A stretch of 64,000 nt of DNA from Astrocystis sublimbata (GCA_022453515.1 JAJNNY010000022.1:124001-188000), one strand, 5' to 3'. Shown: positions 11,385-24,682, numbered from the stretch's first letter. Notes: a model not told the origin generated them from the letters alone. Numbers and translations are program-made.

Positions 11385-12371
11385 GAAATGCGCAACGCAG
11401 AACGTGGGACTGGAGATCTGTGGAGGGGGACGCGACGAGGTGTACGGGCCTAGAGGCAGGCGAGGTACTAAGGGAACGAACGGCCAAATAATTGCGACAA
11501 GCTACCTGGTAGCAGTTCGTGGGTGAACTGCCTCGACTGCCTACCTAGGTACATAGGTACAATACACACACTGCTGGGCGTCGGGAGGGAGGTGCGAGTG
11601 TAAGTTGCTGATCAAAACGATGCACGCGCTGTGTTTAGCAGCCCCCGAAAATACGCGACTTGGAAGTACCTAAACTACCTAGGTAGCCTGCTGGCGTCGT
11701 ATGTACCTGACATGCTGACCCGGCCTGGCGCGCGGGAACCCTGATCTGACCTGGCAGGAGCTGGCGGCTGATGAGGTAAGTTGCCTCAAGTTGGCGTGTC
11801 ACCAAAGCAGTGCTCGGCAGGCACGAACCTCTGCGCCGTATCGATAAGCCCTGCCCAGTACCAAAATCTCGTCGTGTTTGGTAGGTACCTAGCATGCCTA
11901 TGTAGGTTGGCTAGGTACCTAGGTAGGTAAGTAAACTGTTGCTCAAGAGATTATTTTCCCCCCTCAAACAGTTAAAATAGCTTCAACTATGCATCAGTGG
12001 TTTAAAAGGAAATGAATTTTATGCTTAATAAACGGTTATCTAACGTTGATTCACTATCGATTAATACATGATTGTCAATGGTTTGCTGGCCTGGGCAGGT
12101 TTGGTACCGTTAGGTTCTTGAGCTGTCCATTACCCGATTATCCAGAATATAAAACAGGTAGCTTCTGATTTCTTCAAGCGAGTGCTCCGGCGTTAGCTAC
12201 ATCTGAGCAGGCTTAAGATGGGTCGAATCTGGAGAAACATGAAGGGTGACAATATTTGGTCTGAATCAGAAGGGCAGGAGAAAGCGCCGACACAGACCCA
12301 TCGCCTTTTCCCTCTCCTCCCAGTGAAGCATATAGCTTGGGTTTTGAAGTGTCAGGATGTTGTCACCTTCT

Positions 12372-12410
12372 CGTTGGTTGCTTGCGTTGGTTGCTTGCGT
12401 TGGTTGCTTA
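12372..12410. repeat. Tandem repeat, 13-nt CGTTGGTTGCTTG x3
   Basis: Three copies of a 13-nt unit; the third differs only at its last base. It lies about 530 nt upstream of the Zn2Cys6 factor start. Confidence 0.85.
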
Positions 12411-12938
12411 CGCTTCCTTCAAGACACGGTGGAAGTAGCGTCGACACTCACCCACCACATGCGAAGGCCTAAGATTTTGGTAAGAGCCTACATTATGGGC
12501 AATCTATGCTGAAGGGATTACGGTGAAGCGCATGTAATCATATAGCTCGTGCGCTCTCGACCAATTAGCATCACGATTTGCCTGTTCTTCCAACAGCATT
12601 CCCGAGAGCCCATAAACGACCGCACAATTATTCACTCTCTCTCGCATTGGGACCTTGACAACTCTGTATTGATGATGGGATATCTGATTGCCGGTGTGGC
12701 CGTACCTAGTCTTCTCATCCGCATTTCCTGTGCTTCAGCTCGTCTTGGCAAAGGTCATAACACACGGACTGGTTTGAAATCAGTTCTACCTGCCGACTGC
12801 CTAGGTAGGTAGGTGTTTGTTTACTTACGAAATGCGTTTAATGTAGCCACGTTTATCGTTAACCTTGGCTCTCCTGCTACCTAGCTTCCACTGCTCCAGT
12901 CGTTCGTCCGTCGGACCCTGCCTGAACCATGAGCAGCA

Positions 12939-15793
12939 ATGGTCGGTCGCAAGATAACCCGCTTGAGACCGTGCTTCACCTGTGTGCCGTGTAAGCGCCG
13001 GAAGGTAATTACTTGATCCCCGGCACACCCCTCGGACCTCCGCACTCGACCACATACTGACTACTTCATCAGGTAAAATGCGACAAGCGGAAGCCAGGTT
13101 GCCAGCATTGTGCCAAAACGGACGTCGTCTGCTTTTACGACACCATCGCAGCTGGAACACCAAACTCTGCCCAGCAAGATGCATTGCCAATACCCACGGC
13201 CTCGTCCTCGCCGCCGCCGTCATCAAAAAGACGGCGCGTGCCCCGGGACGAAGAACAAGAAGATCCCACGGGCTGCACTTACACCAGCCCGGCTAGAGAC
13301 CGTGACACCCGAGACACCGAGATGACATCGGGCGGAATTCTCCCCGCCATAGACTTTGGAGGGAATAATGTGACTATAGCCAGCGACATAGAGAACCACT
13401 ACCGGGCCACGCTGGAGTCGTACGCAAACTCCGATCACACGTTGGATGGAGCGACGTGGGATGACTTTTATGAAATCGACACTCTGCAGGGTTTTCCGCC
13501 CCCTGACCTGGGATTCCAATCTCATGCATTCAATCTACTACCTATGTCTCCAGTGCTCATGGGTAATGTGGAAAGCACAGGTTGGGGGGAGTGCTCTACT
13601 GGTGTTAGTCGGCAGTTGAACCACATCCCCCAAATCTCTACAACAACACCACAGCTGCCTGAGGCCGAAAGGAGTATCATAAGCTTAAAGGTCCCGCGAT
13701 CGCAAGATGCCAGCAGCGAACCTCCGCGCCGCCCCGTCGGCCGGGCATTCTGGGCATTTTTCGGCGGCTACAGAGACAGTCACCCTGATGGCGAGCATTT
13801 CCGGCAGGCACAGCAAAGAATGTACTTGGACCGAAAACTTAGCGCGCGCCGCCTCTCGAAACTTCACCAGATGGCGCGCAACGTCCCCCCCAAGTCACTG
13901 TGCGACGTCCTATTGCAAGCGTTCCTGATCGGCGTGCACCCCCTGCTGCCTCTGGTTGACGTCGAGACGCTACGTATCCGCTACGACGACTTCTGGAGCC
14001 AGCGTGGTCAGGATCAGTCATTGGTCCATGGCGAGCACGGCTTTGCGCGCATTGCGTTCCTGGGTCTCTTATGGGCTGTCTTGTACTGCGGAGCCGTGGC
14101 CGCTCCTAGTTCTGTCCAGGACAAGACCTCTCCCCTTCAAACCCCAATCCCCGAGGCCTTCCTGGCTCGCCTGAAATCCAAGCTGAATAAGACGCTGTCA
14201 TTATCGTGCTATAATGAGGTGGCGACCCTTGATGGACTCGTAGCTTCTGTACTCGTCTTTGAGTGCGATCCCAATATGGACGGACTTGTAGGCGGGCCAT
14301 CGGGTCTTTCACGGTTGGTCCAAACGGCCAAGACCTTGGGACTCGACTGCGAAGCATCTTGGAATGGAGGTGGCAAAAGTGATGTCGAACGTGATATGGG
14401 TCGACGGGTATGGAAACATATTGTGCATCTCCAGATCATGACCGCCTTCACGTCAGGGGGGCCGTTGCCTCCACATCTCGGCAAAGTAGACGCAGATGAA
14501 GGTGACGCCCACGATATAATCGATGACATGACTTCGACCAGTCATATTCTTGCCGCAGGGCGTTATGAGACCACCCGAACTTTACAACACGTGGTGGAGA
14601 TGTGTTCAGACAATCAGAACGGGATGACGACGGAAGCATCCGAGGCTCTCGGACGACACGTAGCAAAGATTCATGACAAGCTCGATGGCCTGATACCCCG
14701 TCTATCGTCGTGCGGCCTCCCGGAGCATGGGCAAATCCCATCGCAGTTATTCGAAACGAGTTCTCTGACCGATCCGTGGTTGTACGGCGACTATCCTCGG
14801 CGGCAGACCGTACTGAACTCATTTGCACGCATACTACTCTCCATGATGAAGCATCACATTTCAATTGTCTCGGGCCGCATGCTAGGGTCGCCCTTGGAGA
14901 GGTAAGATACACCCCAGAATGAACCTGGTGATTTCGATCGTATCCTAAATGCCCCTAGCTTGATACCGAGTTGCATTCTCTTCCTGCATAATTATCTCCA
15001 CGTTTCTCAGCTGCCCGCTTTTTATCCTTATCGCTGGCTCTTCCCAGGTAAGTGGCAGCCACTACACGAGTGCCTCGTCGTGCTCGAATATTTAAAACAA
15101 CCCGGTCAAGGGCATGACATACAGCTTTTGCACCACCTATTGAACGAAGTCTTCAACATCTTCAAGCCCCGTGGGGTCAGTGACGAAATTGGGTCCCTTG
15201 AGGCTTGGCAGGAGTTGTACGCAGCGCCATGGACTATGTTGCGGCAAATCTACGATGCTTTAAAGGGAAGGGAATCTCGATACGGCGACCCTTTAAACCA
15301 CCCACCACCTCTTCAATCGACGACATCATCCCATACTCTGCACGGGGAAAGCTGGAGTAGTAATAGCTTTGGTGCCATGCTACGGCAAGGTAATGTGGCT
15401 AATGCTGTTACTGCATCAACCCATGTCACCAACTGGACGAAACTGTCAAGCGTGGATAGTGCCTTAAGTCAACCAGCACCCCAGGACTCCGCAGATACTA
15501 TGGATCCCCGGCTCCTAAGTAAAGGGGCTCACGAGCGCAAGCGGGGAGGGCAATTCGACGCAATAGCGGGACCGGCAACATCTAACCGCCCCGTTATCAG
15601 ACACACACACGCCTTGATCGTTGGATCTGGTGGCGGTGCTCCCCCATCTGAAATATTGCCGAACCGTCGGAACGTACCGCGGCGGCCCCCCAGTCATGAC
15701 GATAATGATGATACTTATGACGATGAACCTCAAACCGACAGTAGTGAACCGGAAGATGTATGGAACAATTTTATAGTCCTTGAAGCAAGCTAG
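12939..15793 (+). CDS. Zn2Cys6 fungal transcription factor
   Basis: Fungus-specific DNA-binding regulator, 909 aa. Exons are 12939..13004, 13073..14901 and 14959..15793, with introns of 68 and 57 nt. Splicing of the first intron completes the binuclear zinc cluster CVPCKRRKVKC, DKRKPGC, QHCAKTDVVC, with the exact C-x2-C-x6-C-x6-C-x2-C-x6-C spacing at residues 15-42. A Ser/Pro-rich linker with a basic SSKRRRVPR follows. The fungal middle homology region starts near residue 295 (LCDVLLQAFLIGVHPLLPLVD). The C-terminus is disordered and acidic (DDNDDTYDDEPQTDSSEPEDVW). The start at 12939 places MVGRKITRLRP before the cluster; a nearby ATG at 12929 runs out of frame. It converges on a short-chain dehydrogenase only 308 bases away, a pairing common in small metabolic clusters. 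The target genes are unknown. Confidence 0.88.
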
Positions 15794-16101
15794 GGGATTT
15801 TAAACACAATAAGCAAATGTTACTATTATACTTAGAATAATAATCATAGTAGTTTCAGACCGGTTAGCAACCAGATAGATAGTACTAACTATTCTAAAAT
15901 ATATATAAGCGTGTTAGGTAAGTAAGTAATAAAATGATCAAATCCAGCGTTAGTACGCATGCATTATAGTAATTATTCGGGAGTCTGTGCTTATTAACGC
16001 TTTCGGTGGTTACTTCTATTATATAACTTGAAGGCAAAGACGCAATCCAATAATGCCTGTCTATAATTAATCCATAATGTTGTGAAAAATATGCCCTGAT
16101 T
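15794..16101. other. Convergent intergenic region
   Basis: A/T-rich 3' flanks of the Zn2Cys6 factor and the dehydrogenase. It probably contains both polyadenylation regions. No gene. Confidence 0.5.
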
Positions 16102-17253
16102 TTAAGCATATCGACTTAGCTCGGGCTCGAACTTGCTGCATTCGGCCACGAGTTCCTTCCATGCCTTTTCTGAAAACGCCTTACCAGCCTCTTCGTCTAG
16201 GAAAGGGATCTCGTTACTAGGGAAGAAAAAAAGATCAGCCAATCAATCATGAAGAAAACATATTAAGGGAGGAGTAGTGGCAAAAAACTTACGAACGAAT
16301 AGTATTGTTCTCCCAAAACTTGCCGTGTGACTCGGGCCCCTCCACCGCCGTCGCGTGGATTAGCGTGCGGGCGCCCTCGGCGACGGGCCGTGCCGAGATT
16401 CTGCGGTAAACATACATAAGGGGTCTCAACCATGCGGGGAGATCCTTGTCAAAGCTCGTGGATACAAGACCGGGACACATGTGGTTCACAATGACCTTGG
16501 GGTTCTCCTCGCCCACCTCCTTCGCGAGGCCTCGCACGAGCACGTTGACCATGAACTTACTGTCTTGGTACCGCGTCATCGGGCTGTACGTCTTTTGGTC
16601 GTCGAAGTGCTCCAGAACCGACTCGTTGGGGGCCAAGGGCTTCTTGGTCAGTGAATGGCCGCTCTGCATCGAAGAGCCGACAAAACTCAGATGGGTGGGC
16701 GCACCCCGACGCTCGGCGGTGGATATGAGCAGCGGAAGGAGGCCGAGGGATATCAGGAAGTGGGTGTAGGTGTTGACTGGCATCATTTTGCGCGTTAGCA
16801 TGCGCGCGTCGCAGATGCGACCCGAGAATGGGGGATTGGTGCGCAATAGCTGGCTCGCTCACCTTGTATCACGCGCTCGTGTCCGCTTGCGCTCTTGTGG
16901 TACGTGAGGACGTTGGTACCACCATTGTTCAGCAAGATATCCAGCTCCGGGACCTCGCTTTTGACTTTGCGCACAAACTCGGCCCCAGACTGGAAATCGT
17001 CGAGGTCTAGGGGGAAAGCCTCAACTACCGCACTCGGGTTGACCCGCTGCACGGTCGGATCTGCTTTAAGCTCCGCGACAGCTTCTTTCCCCTTGGCTGG
17101 GGAACGCACGGCGATGATGACGCGGGATGCTTTGAGAGTCAGGTATTGCCGAGCTGCCTCGAGTCCCATTCCAGCATTGCCACCCGTCACAATTGCTGTC
17201 TTTCCCGTGAGGTCTGTTCCCGCAGGAGTTGGGGGAATTGGTGGCTGGCCCAT
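16102..17253 (-). CDS. Short-chain dehydrogenase/reductase
   Basis: NAD(P)-dependent oxidoreductase of the classical SDR fold, 329 aa, the usual length for the retinol-dehydrogenase/WW-oxidoreductase-like group. Minus-strand exons are 16863..17253, 16293..16776 and 16102..16216; introns are 86 nt (GTGAGC, GCTAAC branch, CCAG) and 76 nt (GTAAGT, CCTAG). The dinucleotide-binding motif is TGGNAGMG at residues 23-30. LLNNGGTN stands in place of the usual NNAG, with Gly for Ala. The catalytic Ser lies in SFVGSS (165/166) and YQDSK gives Tyr200 and Lys204. The Arg in AVRSPAKG after the second strand suggests a preference for NADP, which is inference. There is no signal peptide. The substrate cannot be read from sequence. 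It converges with the Zn2Cys6 regulator and may be controlled by it. Confidence 0.88.
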
Positions 17254-20200
17254 GTTGACGATTCGATGGAAGACCGAGATGTATTCTGTGTCTATATTTT
17301 GCGGTTTTTGTGTGTCTGTAGAGGCATGTCATTGGAGAGCTGAAGCCAGAGAAATTGATCAAGCGCATCGCTTTTTATGTAACATCTACAGCACAAGGTG
17401 ACGATGTTGGGGTCTGCCTGTCTCTCGGCCGAGAGAATCCACCTGTTGCTGTGGGTAACCAATCGCATAGTCCCCATGGTTCTGCGATTAGTAAACTGAA
17501 GCATGACTCTCAGCTGGTTTGAATCTGGCAGGATAGGCTTATAAATCAAATGCGCTTCTCCCAAGTTCCATTCTTGAGTGGGGAGGAGTTATACCATGAT
17601 CTGCTCTTGAGAGTTATGTGCGAGCGATAAGGATGGACCAGTATGGTATTTCTACGTACGTTAACACATTTAAGTACGTGTCAAGATGCACGGAAGGAAA
17701 TTGTACCACTATAAAGGTGTAGTTAATATTGTGAGACAAAACTGTATTCATATAACTGACATAAGAGACACCATGTTACATGAGTGGGTAGCTAGAGAAA
17801 AGGGGGTTAGGAGGTAGGTTTCCCCACGTCCCCCTGAAAACATGAATAGTGATATACAACATGCAGAGCCGTGTGTCCAATTCGCAGTGTTAATCTTGTT
17901 ATATCATCTGAGAACCACCCTAGCAGTAGATCCCTAAAGCAATCCTTTGTCGGGTGGAAGGAGAAGAAAATGTGTCAAGGGCTGGTTTACTAGGGCCCAG
18001 AAATTGAGAATCGGCTCAATCCACCCAATGATTCTCTAGGGCGCAGAAGAGTTCATGTCCCCTTTTCCCCTCTACATGCGATATGAGAAGGATATTTTCT
18101 ATTCAAGAGCCCTACGTCAGGCTCATTAGAGCCGTGTAGAAGTGTTAGTCAAGAACCCTTATGTATGTTAGGTCTTCTTCCATACTTGGGACCTGCTCAC
18201 TGTCTCCGCATTGTGAACTGCTTAAGCTTTTTTAGGTGGTATAATGCATTGTGAGTGTAGGCTTTCCATCGGTCAAAGTGAATAAAACCGTGGAATAGAC
18301 GAAGTATCTATCAAGAAAGTCAAAATAAGATGGCAAATGGATGTCAGGACGACGATACCGTCTCATACTAATTGTTACAACTGCGCGTAAGGTCTTGTAT
18401 AAGTTCCAGCTGGGTCATGTCGTGCACTCATCTGCAACAAATTGGCAACGGCGGGTCCTGTCCTGTCCCGTAGAAGAAACAACAATAACAGTCGCTGGTT
18501 TACCGCCGCTGCTGCTACTAGAAAGCTAGCAATCCCAGCCAGGCGGCGTTGATGAGGCGAGTGTCTCTGGCATATAACCTATGCGTTTATGTTGTGGCAC
18601 GGTGGTGACGGTGGCATGAGATTGCAGTGACGCTACAGGACCAGGGTCATGGCGGTGTTTTTGGTTTGTCCGTGAAGCAACGAGGGACACTGTTACCGTT
18701 CCTTCACTTTAAAACTGAAGCCCCTTTGAATGTTGAAAATTGAGGCATCATCTAGCAAAGCATGACTTGACAGTCTTGACTCGTACTAGTAGGCAGGGCA
18801 GTCACCAACTAAATTAAGACTTATTAGTTGTTAGCCGCCTTCTACAGAGTATTCGAAAAGGGATTAAATACTTTTGTGTCATGTATTGGCTAGTACATAC
18901 CTTTCAGAAGCCCCCGGTCCGTAGCAGCGGCTTGCTCACAACAATATTGTTATTCACATTATGCATAAACAAATAGGAATCCTCGTCTTCTATTTCATAG
19001 TGCTTACTTGTTCTCCTCATTACCCCTAGTGTCCGATATTTATTGATTTTCCCACCGCTGTCTATCTATTGTGCTGAATCTGGGCATTTATATTGAACTT
19101 GGCGTATCTGAGATGGGTTCAATATTTTAAAGATGGATAGATCACATGAAAGGTCGCCTAATTGGAAAAACAGCCGGACGTTTGTTCAAAAGTAAAATCA
19201 GCTAGGTAATAGCTAGGGGCTTTAGTCATTATACGTATTTAATTACGATAGATTGGCTTTCGACTCGTTGTAAAATACATATTTCCTATATTAAAAGCAA
19301 TCAGCTTAGCTACTTAAATTAGTAAGTAAATTCTGACTACGTGTAAGCAAAACGTGGGGTTGGGACTCGGCCGAAACACCACTCACGCGAAGCAGTTTTT
19401 GCAATCATATGTGTTAAACATGCCTTAGAAGAGGAACGTAACAGCAAATGCAAAACTCTCTTCTTTTTAAGACTTGGATTGGATCAATTTTTATTTCTTT
19501 CGATTCTGTTCGTGATATCTTGGTGTTGAACTCTGAGGAAATAGACTCTCATGGGCCCCGATAGGCACGAAACCGGAGATGAGCTCGTCATTTGACTGCA
19601 ATGTGAGAACGCTCCGGCCGAGCGAGTCTATTTCATAAAAAGGGCATTAACCCTGATACAAACTTGAATAAATGAAGAAAGACTTAAAGAACTCCCTCTA
19701 CTACAAGAAAAGTCAGAGAGTTATGTGAGCCATCATGCGCCAAGTGAGATTTACTGCCTTCTAATTCCCTCTTCCTCCCCCGAGGGGCAAGTTGTAGGCT
19801 TTACGAGTGTCTGTTTGGGGCCCAGCTCTTTCAGCCCACTTCAGCTTGCTCGCCAGTCGGATATTTGCTTCGTCGGTATGCCATTTTGCCGAGCTCATTC
19901 ATTGGTCTGAAACTGCGGAGTGGCCCGGATATCGCGATGGCCGGGTGGAGTTTTGGGCTTTTAATATCTAGACCGCAAGCGTGCGGCGGGGTTAGCATCG
20001 GTGCCGATGTATATTCGGAACTTGTAGTCCATCACACATGTGTACAAGATGCGTAACTATATTCAATTCCTCAAGTCACTATCGTCTTATCATGCCAAGC
20101 CTGGAGGTTTCCATTTTGTCCCCATTTGTTCTCAGGGTGTCGCATTCCTACCGAAGAGGGTGCATAAAACATTTTGAGTTTGATATTGTCACGCACAACA

Positions 20201-21508
20201 TGCTGCTGTACAGCAATTCAGATTGGCTATTCGCAGATGGCTGTGGTAGGTAATCCACGTGTGTAGGTAGAGTGTTTGGTAGGCCAAATGGCAGATAGAC
20301 AGGCAACAAAGAGATTATTGCCATACATGTATAAGTCTGAATGACATTGTACGTGGAAAGTGTTGTTGGAAGATGAGGGTGCAGACCTCGTGGTCTTTGT
20401 AAGGGTTGTCACGGCGTTGTGCGGTTGCTGATCAGCATTCCGGCCACTTTGAGACAGTGGATGCCACTCCGCTACCTCGAACGCCACCCTCCCACAGGGC
20501 TGTGAGATACAATAGGTACAGTAGCGCCCTTAAACAGTACATCCTAAGGCACATGTAGCTAAGTACTTACATAACCTATCACCTTTCAAGGAGCATAATC
20601 CCATTTACAGTCGTCATGCAAAGGAAAGTCGCTTTCTTTTCTTTTTTTAATTCTGCATGCCCTTTGATTATAGATATCTCCATGGTCAACACGACCACAA
20701 AAAAAGAAGAAGGAAAAGAAGACCTAGGTAGGTAGCCATTGTGTAAGTACAAATAGTAGATTAGGTAGTAAACCTAGGTACCTACCTGTAGGTACTATAA
20801 ATCGGTGCCTTGCGGCATCTGGCGGGGCATTGGATCGGCCATCTAATGAGAAAGTGATATTCGCAGCACGTTGTTGTCGGTTCAAAAGGCTCCAGGGCTG
20901 TTTCTGGCCAATTACAGGCCGTGCCCAGCACACGTCCCTCGCCCACCACCAGCTACAGGCCTGTTGCACCAGGAAACCCCAAAACCCTACCGTTGCATCA
21001 TCCTCACCCACCATCCATCCATCACCAACTACGCTACCTATCCTCGGCTACTCTCCCAACGCCTCGCACACATACACCCTCCCGCTCGTCTCTGCCTAGA
21101 CTGTCCCCGAAGACGACAATCCGACACCCTTTACACGCCACCTCAGCCAGACCCCCCCACCTCTGCCAGGACCCTGAGATCGTCACATGCGCTGCTGGAC
21201 TGGACCTGCCTTGTCCCCTTCTTCCTAGCCCAGACCGATCACGCATCTGCCCGCCCCGCGGTGGAGCTGGTCGATAGCATAAAGGCATAAAGGTAGGTAG
21301 GCAGGCCCTTCTATCTTATTGTCGGATGCCACTCGAGGTCGACGACGTCTCTCGCCCTGTATACACCACCTCATCCCCCCCTGCCTGCCGCCCATTGCGT
21401 CATTGTTGCCCGATGTCGTACTTACTCATCCTCAGTGCAGCCGAGGCGCTCCGACGCATCGCTTTCCGCCACGATATCCAGCGCTATCCCATACGCACCA
21501 TTGCCGAG
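17254..21508. other. Long intergenic region
   Basis: Divergent region between the dehydrogenase and the GPC1-like gene, 4.25 kb. Open frames are short and without domains, and much of 17.6-20.6 kb is A/T-rich. CCTAGGTA-like palindromes occur at 20722-20735 and 20771-20788. The last 500 bases are C/T-rich and look like promoter and leader. No transposon, tRNA or conserved gene was recognised. Confidence 0.45.
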
Positions 21509-23143
21509 ATGGCCACCTCCCTCCGCTCGCCCCCCGCCAAGTCGGACGGCACCCAGACTGATGACGACGCGGCGCTCACCCCCGACGACACCCACTCCGT
21601 CTCCTCCACGCCCCATCAGCAGCATGTTGCCGACACACACCCCCTCGGAGACGCCTCCGAAACCACGCCTCCGCTGACGCGATCGCACTCCTTCTCCGCC
21701 AGCAGCTCATACCACGAAGACTGGGACACCCTCCCGCCCCTCGACCGCCTCACCGTCCTGGAGCTGCTCGACAGCCTTGCCTTGACCCCTCAGCTCGAGA
21801 GGTTGCAGAAGGGCTTCTCTGCCCAGAAGGAGAAGGTGCGCAAGTCGCAGGCTGCTTTCAAGACCAAGAGCCAGGAAGCCCGCGGCCGCATGGTCGAAGA
21901 GTGGCGGCGGCGCGTGCCCTCGGCCGACGAGCAGCTCGAGCGCTACCGGAAGCGCATGAAGCAGAACGTCGAGAAGCTGGGCAAGCAATGGAACGACACC
22001 AAGGTCATCACCATGCGCGAGAAGGTCTCCTTCATCTGCGGCGTCATGAACATCTTCATCAGCGGCTACCTCATCGGTGCCTATCCCGAGTACTTCCACT
22101 TCTGGTACACGGCCCAGCTGGCCTACTTCATGCCCATCCGCTACTTCACCTACCAACGTCGCGGCTACCACTACTTCCTCGCCGACCTGTGCTACTTTGT
22201 CAACTTCCTGCTGTTTGCGAGTCTCTGGATCTTCCCTTCCTCCAAGCGCCTATTCATCGCCGCCTACTGCCTCGCCTTTGGCAACAACGCCGTGGCCATC
22301 ATCATGTGGCGTAACTCGCTCGTCTTCCATGACTTCGACAAGGTTACCTCCCTCTTCATCCACATCATGCCGTGCGCTACCCTCCACTGCGTCGTTCACT
22401 TGCTTCCCCCCGAAGAGCAGCGCCAGCGCTTCCCCGCCATCTGGACCATCAAAACCTCCCCGCCCGGCTCCCCCACTGCCTATAGCAACGTCATCTCCAT
22501 GATCATCTGGTCCACCTGCACCTATGCTATCTGGCAAATAATGTACTACGTGCTCATCTCCGTTCGCCGGCGCGAGAAGATTGCCGCCGGACGTCCCACG
22601 TCGTACACGTGGCTGCGCAAATCCTACTCCAAGGCGCCCATCGGCAAGTTCGTTCTCGGCCTGCCCGAAGCTCTCCAAGAACCCGCGTATATGATGATCC
22701 AGTACTTGTACGCCGTCCTCACGATGCTGCCGTGCTCGCTGTGGTTTTACAGCCGCTGGGCATCGGCGGGCTTCCTGATCTTCGTCTTCACCTGGTCCGT
22801 CTACAACGGCTCGACCTACTACATCGATGTTTTCGGCAAGCGCTTCCAGAAAGAGCTCGAGGCCATGAAGGCCGAAGTCGCCAAGTGGCAGTCCAGCCCC
22901 GACCTCATGATGCAGATCAGCCCCGTCCTGACGCCCACGGGCGCCCAGGGCGAGGGTGACGTGGTGAAGGTCATGGAAGCCGTGGGTCTCGCTGACCAGG
23001 GTGCCGAGTCGAGTGTCGATGCGATCCCGCTGCTGAATGAGGAAGTGAAGGTGGAAGCGGCGACTACGGGGGCTGAGGGCGTGCAAAGAGATGATAATAA
23101 TAATGCGCGAGAAAGGAAAGTGGCTGGGGCTGCGACAGGATAA
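21509..23143 (+). CDS. GPC1: Glycerophosphocholine acyltransferase, GPC1 type
   Basis: Multi-pass membrane enzyme that acylates glycerophosphocholine to lysophosphatidylcholine in phospholipid remodelling, acting in the ER-type membrane system; this role comes from the yeast family. Intronless, 544 aa from the ATG at 21509. A Ser/Thr/Pro-rich N-terminus leads to a coiled-coil segment (LERLQKGFSAQKEKVRKSQ). The membrane core starts near residue 172 with VSFICGVMNIFISGYLIGAY and has about eight hydrophobic segments. Conserved family stretches include YFTYQRRGYHYFLADLCYFVN, in part, and WRNSLVFHDFDKVTSLFIH, with a luminal His-rich PCATLHCVVH. The tail is acidic and disordered. The frame is open back to an ATG at 21326, but 21509 has the better context (GAGATGGCC) and the added 61 residues are not family-like. 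Confidence 0.87.
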   Translation: MATSLRSPPAKSDGTQTDDDAALTPDDTHSVSSTPHQQHVADTHPLGDASETTPPLTRSHSFSASSSYHEDWDTLPPLDRLTVLELLDSLALTPQLERLQKGFSAQKEKVRKSQAAFKTKSQEARGRMVEEWRRRVPSADEQLERYRKRMKQNVEKLGKQWNDTKVITMREKVSFICGVMNIFISGYLIGAYPEYFHFWYTAQLAYFMPIRYFTYQRRGYHYFLADLCYFVNFLLFASLWIFPSSKRLFIAAYCLAFGNNAVAIIMWRNSLVFHDFDKVTSLFIHIMPCATLHCVVHLLPPEEQRQRFPAIWTIKTSPPGSPTAYSNVISMIIWSTCTYAIWQIMYYVLISVRRREKIAAGRPTSYTWLRKSYSKAPIGKFVLGLPEALQEPAYMMIQYLYAVLTMLPCSLWFYSRWASAGFLIFVFTWSVYNGSTYYIDVFGKRFQKELEAMKAEVAKWQSSPDLMMQISPVLTPTGAQGEGDVVKVMEAVGLADQGAESSVDAIPLLNEEVKVEAATTGAEGVQRDDNNNARERKVAGAATG

Positions 23144-24682
23144 GCACGCACCACAGCCCCCCCTTCTTTTTTTGGAATGATGTTCGATGCTATTGTACTG
23201 GACTGATTATACACTGGTCATCACCAAATCGGTCCCGTTCGGTCCCGTGGGTATGCGCGCGCGCGTGTCTCTCTCTCTCTGTGTCGGGTTTTATGTTTTA
23301 TTATTCATGACGATTACGTGCGATACCCCCTCATATTACTTTCCCCTATAGGTCTTGAGCCCTGAGAATTATATAGTTAGATGCATTACACGGTATGGCG
23401 TTCGAGGTCCGTTCTTTTGGTCTAAGTAGGTAGGTAGGTAGCTCTAGGGCAAGGAGCCCATCCACTCATCATAATGGAAGGAGTTTGGTGGTTGTTGGAG
23501 ATCTGGTGTGGGTTACGAACAAACAAATTTCCCTATTATTCCTAATCGCAAATCCACTCTAGTTTAGAGAATCAGTTATTATAAGTTTCCAGACATGATA
23601 TTTATGTCAAACAAACTTTCGCCATGCAGATTGTGTGTGTGGGTGTGTGAGTGAGTAAATGAACTTGTATATATATGATTCCCAGGTGGTGGGTGTGAAC
23701 TGATTGATTGACCTAGGCATGCTAGGTACCTATGGTAGCGTGTGGAGTGACGGGTGCTCTTCCACTTAGTTGCACCATGCCATTGACGGACGGGGGTGGT
23801 GATATGATTTAGTGATGGCTCGGCGGTGAGCACAGGCCAACAGTTCAAATATGTCGAGAAGCGAAGAGAAGACGTCACGTACGACAAGGTTGTTGGAAAT
23901 ACCCAGGGTGATGTTCGCTGTGAGGTATCAACATCGTCGGATCATCGTATCTACAGCATTTTCCTTTATGACATTTGACATGACATTCATTATACTACGA
24001 AATCGCAATCAGACATGACAACCTTATGACAGCCCCTTGAAGATGGACTGAAGGTACCTGACTGACCACACATTCAGAAACATCGACACCGTCATAAAAC
24101 AACCAAATGTGCTCCATCACCAGTAGCCGTCCGCCATTCACATCGTTGGGCCGAAAGCGAACGAGGATAATTTAGGATTCGATAGATCCATTATTATTAA
24201 CTTCATGACTTGGAACGATACGCGTAAGTACTTGGAAGTAAGCAAATAATATACGGAACGCCGCAATGCTTTAATTTTTATACACTCAACACCCGCACAC
24301 ACGCATGCCAAGCCAAGAGCAAGCAAGAAGTGTCGTGTTGAACACGAAAAACCTCGCCGTGAATCAAAAATAACCTCAAAACGCCCGCCTTTGATGCCCG
24401 TCCATCTGCTTGCCCGTATGCCTTGCAAATGCTATCAAACCAACCATGCCATGGGAATTTTTATAGAAAAAATCCGTTTCCTTAGATATCGATCAGATGA
24501 ATGCCTGTCCCGTCCCGTCCCGTCCTGTCATGCCATGCCGTACCATTGAGGCTCTCGGAAATACGTGGTGAGTGGAAGATTTTGGTGTGATAGAAGCACA
24601 TTGAGTGAGTCAACGATATGTCGTAAACGGAGCCCCGAGAAAAGGGCCAGAAGTATTGAAGGGGGCTGATGTCATTTACTCA
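23144..24682. other. Convergent intergenic region
   Basis: 3' flanks of the GPC1-like gene and CDH1. It contains CG and CT dinucleotide runs near 23257-23280, a TAGGTAGG motif near 23426-23441 and a GTCCCGTCCCGTC repeat near 24508-24526. No gene is recognised. Confidence 0.45.

Larger units (their letters stand above)
11224..12938. other. Intergenic region with short tandem repeats
   Basis: Divergent upstream region of SMC1 and the Zn2Cys6 factor. It contains several CCTAGGTA-like palindromes (11541-11552, 11675-11686, 11911-11930, 12800-12814) and two short tandem repeats listed separately. No gene is recognised. Confidence 0.5.

Noticed and set aside
21326..21508. 61-residue N-terminal extension of the GPC1-like protein
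   Set aside because: Poor start context and no family resemblance; the ATG at 21509 has a stronger context.
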